From the NCBI GenBank assembly GCA_035610365.1, contig CM069432.1:73660520-73724519 (forward strand): a stretch of DNA of 64,000 nucleotides, read 5' to 3'. A model generated the notes under the pieces. It was not told the origin of the DNA. It ran no database searches and saw only the letters and a program-made list of their open reading frames with translations. Positions 1 through 10,206 of this stretch are shown here, one piece after another. Within the stretch, counting starts at the first letter, position 1. Each line of letters starts with the position of its first letter. The translations under genes were made by a program, and so were the position numbers. This DNA is from Aquatica leii. Its lineage: Eukaryota; Arthropoda; Insecta; Coleoptera; Lampyridae.

Positions 1-568
1 CTTATTCAATTGTAATCTTAATTGATAGTACCAGAAACACTATTTACAATTTATTTACAATTTACAATATTTTTACCTTTTACAATCAACTCACAAAAAT
101 ACTAAATCTTAATATTGTGAATATTTGGTTGCCTTACAACAACCCTATTAATAGAAAAAGTAATACACAAAAAAAGTTTTTCTTAAATAACAAATAAGCA
201 ATATTTAAAAATTGCAATTAACTTGTTGAAAATATAATAAATTATAAAAACAAAAGTTTAAACTATATTTTTAAGATGTAAGACGTTCCTTTGGACTGCT
301 TGCTAGTTTTGAAGCTACTTACGTTTCTTATGCTTCAGATAGCTGAAGGAAATTAAATAATTAATTACGTTAGATAAATACTTGATAATTTGGATAGTAA
401 CAATAAATAAACTAAAAAAATTCAACAAATTTTAATGTAAATTAAACAGTTTACGCTATACGATACATAATATTGTGGTTAAAATACGCGACTTTCCAAA
501 AATTTTTACTTTAAGATACATCGTGATTACATACAAAAATTTGTTAAAATATCAAAACTGCAATTTTT
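1..568. other. AT-rich stretch, no feature seen
   Basis: No open frame, RNA gene or clear repeat was recognised here. The sequence is low-complexity AT-rich DNA. Confidence 0.6.
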
Positions 569-717
569 TTAATTGAAACCTTTTGTATATTTTGCATTTT
601 TGAATTTTTTGATAAAAATAAGTGTGTGTTGTAAAACGTGTGTTTTAATTGAAACCTCTTGTATATTTTGCATTTTTGAATTTTTGATAAAAATAAGTGT
701 GTGTTGTAAAAAGGTCT
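569..717. repeat. Two-copy tandem duplication, about 75-bp unit
   Basis: A unit beginning TTTTAATTGAAACC and ending TGTGTGTTGTAAAA occurs twice head to tail. The copies differ by a few substitutions and a one-base T-run change. It ends just before the left target duplication of the foldback element. Confidence 0.85.
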
Positions 718-734
718 ATAATGTCTAAACTTTA

Positions 735-742
735 AGATTAGT
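735..742. repeat. Target-site duplication, left copy (foldback element)
   Basis: AGATTAGT here is repeated exactly at 2691-2698, immediately outside the inverted termini ATGGAGCGCC / GGCGCTCCAT. An 8-bp duplication is typical of hAT, P or MULE-type transposition. Confidence 0.85.
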
Positions 743-1280
743 ATGGAGCGCCGTTTTAGTTTTTAACGTGTATCAACGTAGGGCAAACATGATAATCTAT
801 TTAATATATTTTGGTCTTATTTAATGACGAATGCTATAAGTTTTAAATTATGGTACATTATACGTAACATTATGATATTTATAACTATTTCGTTATTAAT
901 AAAGGTGTATTATAATTAAAAAATAAGTTAGTAATGATGTAATGATTTGTATTTTCATGAATGATATGAAAAAGTACATATTAATATCATTCATGATATT
1001 ATTAATGTTTGATATTTTAAATGGCCGAATTACTTATATCGTTTATGATATTTATTACTATTATTATTTTTTTCAGTTTACATTTGACAACACTGTGCAT
1101 AGTGTTTTGATGATCAGCTGATGTATTGTGCACACAATTTACCTAAAACGTTGTACGGTGTTGTCACTTTTGTACGTTTTTTTGATATTGATAATAATAA
1201 TAAATATCATGAATGTTAAAGGTAATTCAGTAAGTAAATATGACATATATTTAACTTAGACAAACACCAACAGTACTTTT

Positions 1281-1709
1281 AATCCGATCTTGGATCCTAA
1301 AATTATTTAATACTATGATTCATGTTAGAATTTACTTCACCAATCAAAATTTCGTTCATTTTTTATATCATTCATGTTATAAGTAATTCATTGTTTTATA
1401 TACAAAAGTAGATTCAAATAACATGAAAGTTCTCATTAAATGATCCTTTTCACAGACATCCCATTATATGTCATAGTCTTATTTTTAACATAAATATACC
1501 AACGATAAACTTGAATGATCCTTAAAATTAATGTTAATTTAAATAGTCCATTTGAACAAAACATTAACGTTATTGAAGGCCATTTTAATATTATAATATT
1601 GGATTATTTATAACGTGAATAATATAAAAAATTAATAGAATTTTAAATGCCGAAGTAATTTCTAACATGAACCATATCAATAAACAATTTAATGATCTAA
1701 AAAGAAGGT
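1281..1709. other. Central spacer of the foldback element
   Basis: AT-rich loop between the two arms. It has no open frame. It holds further copies of the element's internal motif, for example TATCATTCATGTTATAAG near 1370, followed by TAATTC. Confidence 0.6.
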
Positions 1710-1858
1710 AAAAGTACTGTTGGTGTTTGTCTAAGTTAAATATATGTCATTTTTACTTACTGAATTACCTTTAACATTCATGATATTTATTATTATTATT
1801 ATCAATATCAAAAAAACGTACAATTAGTGACAACACCGTACAACGTTTTAGGTAAATA

Positions 1859-2309
1859 GACCCCATTAGTGTGACGTCAAAATTGTCTGGGAAATTTAAA
1901 ATTTAACAATGAAACGAATATTAATAAAAGGTAAAGGCTAAGGAAATACGATAATGAACAAAGGAACGAGAGCAAGTTGAGAATTAAGTAATATTGGAGG
2001 TTATGTAGTCCAGAAAGCACCGCGAATACAAAATCATAACAAAGCGACGTATGGCGTAACTAAGTTGAATTTTTGTGGTTTGCATCCTTATCGTAAATAC
2101 GAAATTAAAAAAGTCGTGTGTCTTTTTACATTGAAATTTCTTTCTAACACACAAATAGAAGCTTTGTGGTTAACATTTCAAGACCCCTTGCCACTCATTT
2201 CGTTATAATAACTCCACAAATATGAAGCAAACTTACACCGACGTCAAAATGTCAGTTGTCCAAAATTTTAAATTTCCCAGACAATTTTGACGTCATCACT
2301 AATGGGGTC
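1859..2309. mobile_element. 451-bp MITE nested in the right foldback arm
   Basis: Inverted termini of about 46-48 bp start GACCCCATTAGTG and run through GACGTCAAAATTGTCTGGG. The two ends differ by a 2-base indel after GTG. TA dinucleotides flank both ends (1857-1858, 2310-2311), as expected for a Tc1/mariner-type target. The left foldback arm lacks it, so it inserted after the foldback formed. It is non-coding. Confidence 0.8.
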
Positions 2310-2690
2310 TATCAGCTGATCGTCAAAACACTATGCACAGTGTTGTCAAATGTAAACTGAAAAAAATAATAATAGTAATAAATATCATGAATGATATAAG
2401 TAATTCGGCCATTTAAAATATCAAACATTAATAATATCATGAATGATATTAATATGTACTTTTTCATATCATTCATGAAAATACAAATCATTACACCATT
2501 ACTAACTTATTTTTTAATTATAATACCCCTTTATTAATAATGAAATAGTTATAAAAATCATAATGTTACGAATAATGTACCATAATTTAAAACTTATAGC
2601 ATTCGTCATTAAATAAGACCAAAATATATTAAATAGATTATTATGTTTGCCCTACGTTGATACACGTTAAAAACTAAAACGGCGCTCCAT

Positions 2691-2698
2691 AGATTAGT
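2691..2698. repeat. Target-site duplication, right copy (foldback element)
   Basis: AGATTAGT, identical to 735-742. Confidence 0.85.
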
Positions 2699-3954
2699 GA
2701 ATAATTTGAATTTAACCAAATATTATAAAGTATATAGATGGTTCACGCAATGCATTTTTTGTACCAAGTGTAATGTTGATTCCATCACTAATTAATTGGT
2801 ATTTAAGCTTTGTTACTCTTTCTTTTCGCTACTTCTCTTTCTTTTTATCACATTGGACAATTTTAATTGAAAGCCAGACACGTTATACAGTCTGAAATGT
2901 GCTAAAATGCATTGCTTGAATAAAATAATTCGACACTAGTATTTTTCTACGTCTATCACTGACGTTTATTATAATCTATATAAAAACTAAAAAAATTTGT
3001 TTTTAAGAAAATTATTTAAAAAAATTTAAATTATGATTTTTTGATATATGAAATTAATGAATGAATAAAAAATCTTTTGCCTTATTACTTAAGTAGATAA
3101 TTATGTATCAGTGTTGAGACAATTTGGATATACTAGTGAATCAAAATATGAAACAATTCGATTATGCATACAATTAGATCAACCATAAAGTACTATTTGA
3201 TTAAAGATTGTATTATCCATTACAAAGTTTTTAAAAAACACAAAATGGGAGTTTTAAATTGTCAATGAACATTTATTGCAGTTAAATTTACGTTATTTAT
3301 TAATTTAGAAATGTATTTGTTGTTCACGGATATTGCAATTATTGACACTTATTAATAAATTTTTAATCGGAACGGTAATCTTAAAATTTTAAACTTAATT
3401 ATCATTTTTTATGAATACATTTTTGAAATCAATTTTTTTTCTTTATCCTATGGCATAAAACTTAAAAAAAGCAGAAGTTGGTATTGATATAAATTAAAGT
3501 AATAACGATAACAAAAATTTATTGCCATCATTTGAAAGAGCAGAAAAAGTTCTTTTATGAAATTTTTTTCATTTTTTAAATACCTCCCCAAATAACAATT
3601 TTAAAGCTAAAAATTAAAAACACTAACTTTATTATTTTTTGCCATATTTCAGAAACTTCATAATGGGAATAAATTTTGTTTTTTTGAATTTCTTTAGGCA
3701 TAACTCAAGGATCATTTTTGTCCATTTAACCAACTTTCTATCTCTGATAATAAACGAGATCCCTGTACTTACCACAAAATTTGATACAGCCTGTATTTAT
3801 ATAATAAATAAATAAATTTGAAATATAGAAGTTATGTCAAAATGACAATATAAATTAAACAAATTTTAAACAAGATAGGTATGTAAAAATTACTATAATA
3901 ACATTAACAATATAATTAAAATATTAATTTAAAATAAAACAAAAATGTTAGTTA
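2699..3954. other. AT-rich stretch, no gene
   Basis: No coding signal found. The segment 3655-3795 is slightly less AT-rich and reads like part of an unidentified dispersed repeat, but nothing in it can be named. Confidence 0.5.
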
Positions 3955-4236
3955 AGAAAAAGAAAATAATTATCAAAATTAAAAATTTTATTTAAATACC
4001 CAGCTAGTTCTAAATTATAATGTTTAACAATTTCTTTTATATCTAAAAAATTTAATTTAAGACTTTTATTGCAAATATGAAAAATTTTGTAGTTACGTTT
4101 ATAATCAAAGGAGAGGTTATATTTTAATATGTGATTAGCGAAAGAAGATTTGTTAGATAAATTAACACCAACATTATTGTTTTTAATGTAAGAAAAATGT
4201 TCAGATATTCTTTTTCAAAATTTATTAATAAAGAAC
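3955..4236 (-). pseudogene. GIY-YIG-like nuclease remnant (Penelope-like or related retroelement)
   Basis: The minus strand stays open for roughly 85 codons. It reads KRISEHFSYIKNNN, then FANHILKYNLSF and HICNKSLKLNFL. The RISEH and FANH(x)n blocks match the spacing of the arginine helix and histidine region after the GIY-YIG core of retroelement endonucleases, including the one at 52.5 kb (RISEH, AEHHF). A stop (TGA) precedes the arginine helix and the GIY and YIG strands are missing or decayed. This is an old 5'-truncated remnant, and the family assignment is an inference from pattern only. Confidence 0.45.
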
Positions 4237-4240
4237 ATGT

Positions 4241-7200
4241 TAGAAAAATGACACTTTTAGACACATAGTACATTGCTTTAGTGAGCTAATTACTTTTTAA
4301 AACTTATAGTTACATTTAAATTTACATTAATCGTTTCTTATTGAAATATCATTGTAAAATTATTCGATAAAATATAATTTGTTAACAGATTATTTCAGAT
4401 TATACGCTCGTAAATCCAATCGAAACAAAAATAAGCCAATAATAACATAATACCTCTCGATTGTAAGTTCGTTCAAGTGTATTGTTAAGCATTCTTCTCT
4501 TTGATAAATTTAGATGCAGTTTCTAATATAAGTAATTATAAATCTGAAAAGAGATTATTTTAATTATAGTTAAAAAGATTATTCGTGTTTCAAAATTAAA
4601 GTTTTGGTTAAACATCAAAAATGAACATTAATTAAAAGTTTTAAGATATTAAACTTTTAAGTATATTTAAATAACAAATAATTTATTTTTTGAATGATTA
4701 GTAAAAATAAAAAAAATTTTAAATTGTAAAGTTACATACCAATTGGAATCTTATTTTATTATTAAATTGATTGTGTTATTGAAAAAACTTGACATTTCAC
4801 TCGTTTGTCGGTTTCAGTCATTTACTGAATTTAATAGTTAAAAAGTTATATTTTATATTGCAGAAAATTTTTATTGTAAAAGAAACGGGTTCTTGTTTTG
4901 TAAAAGGTAATTTATTCAATGCAAACTTTAGCAATTTGCAAGTAATTGAATTTAGTGTCAATAAACATTTTCATCAGTTTTGTTTTTAAATCACTATAGT
5001 CAACTTGGTGTATACAATTAAATTATCTACTTTAACATAACGTTAAATCTCTAATATTTTTATGGCATTAATACATTAATTGGGATTAGATTAAACTGTA
5101 TTTATTTTTTAATAGAAATTACGCTATATAATTATTTTAAACAACACTGCAGTTTTGATAAACGGATTTTATTTATATACATATATAAAGTACGTATACT
5201 AATTAGATTTATATTTTTTTAATTCTACCATTACAGTATCATTTGCCAAAGCTGAACTTTATATTATAGACAACAGTTTTTGTACCGCCCGTTTATGAAA
5301 AACACGTTAGGCTTTGTTTTGGTTTAAATAATATTTGATGTAAAATGCTATTCTGCAATGTTTCAGCAATGCGAGGTATAACTTTTATTCTAATCCTTAT
5401 GTTCGTGATTTATATGCTGTGATATATTGGTTGTTAAGTAAATAAATTTTTTATGTAAGTTCTTGTTTTAAAAAAGTTTTTGTCTGCATGTTTTTATGTC
5501 CTGTTTATATTGTTTACGTACTAGCTTAATGCTAAGTTTTTAGCGAAAAATCCTAAGGTTTATTTTACAAACGTTCAGAATGTCAAATTCAAAATTATGC
5601 ATATACTTATAATTCTTTAATATGAAAGACCTGCACATTTTTGCAAAAAGTTGTCATCGATTTAATAAACAGTTTTTTCTTTTTTCGTCAATTAAATCAG
5701 AAATTACACTTGCTTGTTATATAAATTATTTCTTTTTTTTGACATAGTTGATTAGCGTAAAACTAAACAACAATAACAAATAGGTACTAATAAGCACTTT
5801 TCATTTTGTTATTTCTGTAATTTAAAAATGATTAATAAATGATTATAAATTTATTATTTATTAGACGTGATGTAAGATTATGTTATTTTTAATTTCAGTT
5901 TATAAGTCAATACTTTTTTAACTTTTTCTCAAAACGTTGAAGATACAAATTGTTTATAATAATAAAGATAAACAACATTGAATCTATACTAAAATTGATA
6001 ATTTTTTTATTAAATCGATTTGACTTATAGATTGATGGTTTAACCTATTAAAATATATAGTATTGATTTTAAAAAACAGTTTGTTTTTATTTTTTATTTA
6101 GTAAAACTAAAACTTTTTTAGGCGCGACTAGAAGTAATAGGTTTTTTTTATGAAAGTGACGTTGTCGTTGTTTCCGCAATTAAAAAGCACTAACTAAAAA
6201 TTTTTTAATTTGGTTGTGATTATCCACGTTTTTATGCAGTGTTGTGTTGAAATTGTTTTTAAATTTTATATTAAATGTAAAACATCATTAATAAAAAAAA
6301 CAGTCTTTAGTTAATTTAAAATGGCAGTCTTGGAAACATTATACTCTTTCGTCAATAAATAAAAAAAAAGAAATTAACAACTTGAAACGATATTTATTTT
6401 AAATTAAATTTAACTTTTTAGTAATACCTGTCACAAAAGAAGTTTTTTCATTTCAATCACTCACTTAGTTTTATTAGTTTTTTTTTTCAAATTATTTTTA
6501 ATGTTTATCGTATCATATCCACATGCTCATTTATTCTTATTATAAACTGCACTAGAAAAATACCGTGTAAAAAATTACGTTTTGCAGTTTTATCGGCTTA
6601 ATTTAATTCTAAATTTAGACTTGACGTTCTAAGAAATTTTATTTCAATGTTTACTATTGTGTTTGATACAAGAACTTTAGACGTGTCGATTTTTACAATT
6701 GTAAAATAGCTTTTTTTCTAATTAAAGAATCATAATAATTAAGTGTGTTTACGTTTTCATTTAATATAAATAGTCGTTTCTAGAAAGGTTTTTGGTTTAG
6801 AATTTAATGTTTGTTTTTTTATGGATGTACATGATACGTGATTTATTTGTGTGTTGTTAATAGTGAATACAAGAATAATACACACATACACTTAACTTAA
6901 CTGTTTATTTAAAAAAAAATTTACACTGTACTGAATAATTTAAATTTGCCATGATAGAATTTACATTATAATAGTAAAAAAAATTATCCGGGTTTGCATT
7001 TGTCCCGGTTTTGTGACTTAACAAATGACAACCCTATTAAAGACCGGAAAAATGCACTTTTCATTTTTTTGAATAGTTGAAATTTTGCATTTTGCTGATA
7101 AAGCAATCATAATTGCGTTTTTTTTTAATTTACTACTTTCAATCGAAAATCACTAATTTTTGTATTGTGTGAATTGAAATATTGATATTAATAAAGCTAC

Positions 7201-7838
7201 TAAACGACGATTTTTTCTGACACTCATTGTGATAAACTATAAAAGTAAAATAAAAAATTCGTAGTCGGAGTTGCGACGTCAGCCATGAGCTCAAATAATT
7301 GTAGCCCCAACATAAAAAAAATTACTTATTTAATATACGTTGCTTTGAATGACGACCATTATAATTAGAGTTTTAGAGTAATAAAAAGTATATGTTATTT
7401 ATACTTTATAAATATGTTTAAATATTTTAATCCATAATAATTTGTACATTTTTTTTGTTCAAAATAAATATTAATAAACGTCTGGGTAGCTTGCGCCCTA
7501 GAGCCTTTATGGACCAGCCGCCACTAAAATGCACGCTTATTGCACGAAACGTAACTATTAAAAAAAACTGAGAAGGGGTTTTGTATGCCTTTTTTGTGTG
7601 AAAACAAAACATTTATTTATTGAAACATATCTCTGTTACACATCAGCTACTTTGATATAAAGCGCAAAATATATTACGTTATGTACAGCATAGTAACTAT
7701 TATGTATTTACTTTAATATAATAACCATTTAATTAATAAAACAATAAATATATTTTTTTAATATAATTTCTAAAAACATATAATATATAAAAAAATTTTG
7801 ATACCATTAAAATTTCTAACGTAAACGCTAAAGTTTAG
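4241..7838. other. AT-rich stretch, no gene
   Basis: About 3.6 kb of AT-rich DNA with only short chance frames (for example 4789-4989 and 7427-7612), none resembling a protein family. No tRNA, long inverted repeat or microsatellite of note was seen. Confidence 0.5.
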
Positions 7839-8230
7839 AGTGATGTAAATCAAACACAAGAAGAAAAAGATAATCCAAATCAATGGAGAACAATAACTAC
7901 AAACACTGTTAAAAAAAAGAAAAAACAACATGTGGTAGAAGAAGAATATATCAATTGTCCAATAAAAGCAGTACCTAGAAAAGCAAACTTATTTGTGTCA
8001 AAATTAAACCCAGCAAAAAAAAAGAATACATTGTCAACTTATTAAAAATACAGTTTTCAGAAGTTGAAATCGAAAAAATCCAATCAAAGTTTTCTAATAT
8101 ATACAAAAGTTTTAAAGTATCTGTACAATTAGAAAATTGTGAGCAAGTTATATGCCTTGGAATTAGACCGAGAAGAGTTTATTTGACAAGATTTTTATAC
8201 AGACAAAAGATAAACGACAAAGAAGTATAA
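7839..8230 (+). pseudogene. LINE ORF1-like (RNA-binding/gag-like) remnant, frameshifted
   Basis: The first frame reads SDVNQTQEEKDNPNQW, then AVPRKANLFVSKLNP. After a run of nine A near 8020 the frame shifts and continues as VNLLKIQFSEVEIEKIQSK, SNIYKSFKVSVQL and TRFLYRQKINDKEV, with a TAA at 8228-8230. A basic stretch leads into a short domain with an AVPRKA...FVSKL start, an F(P/S)EVE block, a YKSFKV strand and a FLYRQK end. This order is common in ORF1-type proteins of insect non-LTR elements. It binds no named partner that I can infer. It lacks a start codon and a downstream reverse transcriptase, so it is a fragment. Family recognition is from memory of the pattern. Confidence 0.55.
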
Positions 8231-8701
8231 ATAAATATTACCCCCTTGAATTATTTGTCAAAACAATTAAACACCTTATGCAACGTATTATTTCTTAAGG
8301 CTGTTTTAGCAGTGCGTGAGAATTAAGAATTTTTGTGGGCGTGTACTGTATTCTTGCATACTTTATTATCAAAGACAACCGTTTTATAATTGACCGAACG
8401 TATCTAAAAAACAACGTATTATAAAAGTGTATGTGCAAGATTGTATTTTACAATGTTTACTAAACGCAAAGATAAATTGTGCTACCTTGCAAATATGTAG
8501 TAGAAGGAAGATTTGATTAAAACTTTGTTTTATACGTTTTATGCATGGTTTTACAACAAAATTGAATTTTCAAATTCATATTTCCTGATTAGGTAAACGT
8601 AAAAAAAATTTTAGTTTTGATAGGGCTTACATGGAATAACATTGTTTTGTTAGTGCAAATGAAACACATAAAAATATAACAAAATAATTCAACAACTCTT
8701 A
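8231..8701. other. Region 3' of the MULE gene
   Basis: AT-rich, with a slightly GC-richer piece near 8295-8350. It may hold the downstream terminus of the MULE element, but I could not match an inverted partner on the other side. Confidence 0.35.
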
Positions 8702-8800
8702 TTATTCATTTAGTTTTAATAATTCAGGTACCAGCGATTCCAAATAAAACTTCGTTAGTTTTGGTAACATTGCTTTCCAAAAATCATTCTTTCTATCAAT
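8702..8800 (-). CDS. MULE-YqaJ transposase, last exon
   Basis: Following a CAG acceptor at 8801-8803, this exon reads IDRKNDFWKAMLPKLTKFYLE and ends LLKLNE with TAA at 8702-8704. The FW..M.P.L..FY...L..E pattern is the usual C-terminal helix after a YqaJ-type nuclease domain, as in phage recombinases and related eukaryotic fusions. A 69-bp intron (8801-8869, GTTAGT...TTTCAG) separates it from the preceding exon. It belongs to the split gene whose 5' half is at 14.84-16.1 kb. Confidence 0.7.
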   Translation of the reverse strand: MDRKNDFWKAMLPKLTKFYLESLVPELLKLNE

Positions 8801-9145
8801 CTGAAAATATATTAAATTATATTTTACAAGTAGGTACTAATATAATATATACTTACTAACTGTACTAACCTTATCTACAATCATACCAAGTGGGGTCCAA
8901 ACCACAAAATAACAATAACTGCAATTTGTAATAGTTAATTGTCCTTGGATTTGGTAATAGTAATTGTGGTTTGTTTTTAATGTGTATTGTCCATTTTTTT
9001 AAATTAAATATTTGATTTTTTTATTTTGAACCGCTTCTTTCGGTGTACATTTTGATGCTTGAAATGAGCATTTTATTTCAATAATGGCGTTTTCGTTCAT
9101 TACTATACTATCAGGGCTTGCTCCAAGGTATGAACACTCTTCATA

Positions 9146-9147
<2 letters not shown>

Positions 9148-9182
<35 letters not shown>
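9148..9182. repeat. (TA)n microsatellite inside the YqaJ domain
   Basis: An uninterrupted run of alternating T and A lies between the CGLY strand and the ECSYLGASPD motif of the nuclease. It inserts a run of Tyr-Ile repeats and disturbs the frame. Confidence 0.9.
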
Positions 9183-9185
<3 letters not shown>

Positions 9186-10200
9186 CGCAATCGTCAATAT
9201 TCACTTTATATGTGTTTTTAAATTGTTCTTTGGCTGTTTCTTCGTGATCTCTGCCCCATCTTGTCGCTACAGAACTTAAAAACTGTGAATTTAACATTCT
9301 TTTTGCCACATTTTTAGTATTAGTTGTTTCTCTTAGTTTACATACAACACCAAAGTTTGAAGCTGTCAGACGATTGCTTCGGTATTTCTGCCATTGCGGG
9401 TTTTTTGATTGACCTCTGGTGTCTTTCTCAATTTCCGCAATGTCTGAAACAGTAACTTTTAAGGAACTTAAAAATTCTGTTTTTAAAGTTTTTGTGTCAG
9501 TTTTAACGTCAATAATTTTTCCATAATCTGCATCAGCTGGAGCAACAGTTCTTCTACGCTTTTTTGGTGGAAACAGTTGTTTTCTTGATTTGCGGTACTC
9601 GTATATTCTTTTCTTTTTTTCTATATAATTTTTTGTAAATTTTCCAGGACTTTTTTGTGTCATGGTTTTGTGTCATGTCGAAAAATATTCTTCTTTTGTA
9701 TTATAAGAGACACCTGCTGCCCGAACTCTTGCATCGTAGCTATTTTTAATAGAAAAATTTATCCTTTTGCCCCCAACAAACTTGGATACAACTGAATTAT
9801 ACGTTTCTGCTGCATTATTATTCATATTCAAAATTATACTGTGAATATTTTGTATTATTCTGTTGCCACAACACTTAATATCTTCCATCAAACCGCATTC
9901 TTCCATGACAGTAACATAATTTATCTCAACATGTTTATTGCCTTTGCAAAAGTATTGAGCGCATTCGCTATGATCTCCGAAAACATGTTTCGGGCAATTT
10001 TTAATATCTACTTCTAATAACTTAATTTTAGTTTGCAGCGGCTCATCCGTTTTTCTGTGATGATTCATCGAAGTTTTAATTCCAATCCGTAGTCTTTCTA
10101 TTTTTGTTAACAACTGTTTTCGCAATTGCGGACTTACAATCTGAAGCTTGCTGTTTATTCGTTTTTTAGCTAATTCCCTTAGTTTACTGCAGTAGTTTCT

Positions 10201-10206
10201 TAATAA
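10201..10206. repeat. LINE target-site duplication, left copy
   Basis: TAATAA here and at 14835-14840 bracket the nested LINEs. Removing the block restores the MULE protein reading CTNH-LLRNY across the join, which supports the boundary. The right copy merges with the (ATT)n tail, so the exact length is uncertain. Confidence 0.65.

Larger units (their letters stand above)
743..2690. mobile_element. Foldback / long-TIR non-autonomous DNA transposon
   Basis: The left arm (743-1280) is matched in reverse complement by the right arm (1710-2690, less a nested 451-bp insertion), so each arm is about 530 bp with a roughly 430-bp centre. The termini read ATGGAGCGCCGTTTTAG and its inverse, and the element sits between exact copies of AGATTAGT. 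There is no open frame, so it needs a transposase from elsewhere. Long TIRs with an 8-bp duplication suggest a MULE or P-like foldback, but the family is not identified. The arms carry many copies of a CATGAATGATAT-type motif. Confidence 0.85.
8870..10206 (-). pseudogene. MULE-YqaJ transposase, 3' half (end of DDE domain plus YqaJ nuclease)
   Basis: Reading on the minus strand from the LINE junction: LLRNYCSKLRELAKKRIN, then a (C)P.HVFG.H..C..YFC block, then NNNAAETYNSV, whose Glu is the likely third catalytic residue of the MULE DDE triad, then GGKRINFS. A stop (TGA) follows EEYFST at about 9674, after a local 13-bp duplication that shifts the frame. Next comes a basic linker (FPPKKRRRTVAP) and a YqaJ-like PD-(D/E)XK nuclease: RLTASNFG, TRWGRDHEETA, LGASPDS, IIEIKCS, YYYQIQGQL, FVVWTP. 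A (TA)n tract interrupts the nuclease at 9151-9181. MULE transposases cut at element ends; the attached YqaJ domain is a known arthropod combination whose role is unclear. It is broken by frame changes and by the LINE insertion. Confidence 0.75.

Noticed and set aside
4789..4989. 66-codon plus-strand frame
   Set aside because: Looks like chance in AT-rich DNA; Phe/Leu/Lys-rich with no family likeness.
8285..8335. Possible right-hand terminal repeat of the MULE (CTTAAGGCTGTTTTAGCAGTGCG)
   Set aside because: No inverse partner found near 16.1-17.4 kb; the similar CCTTAAGGCGGC at 17413 is in the wrong orientation.
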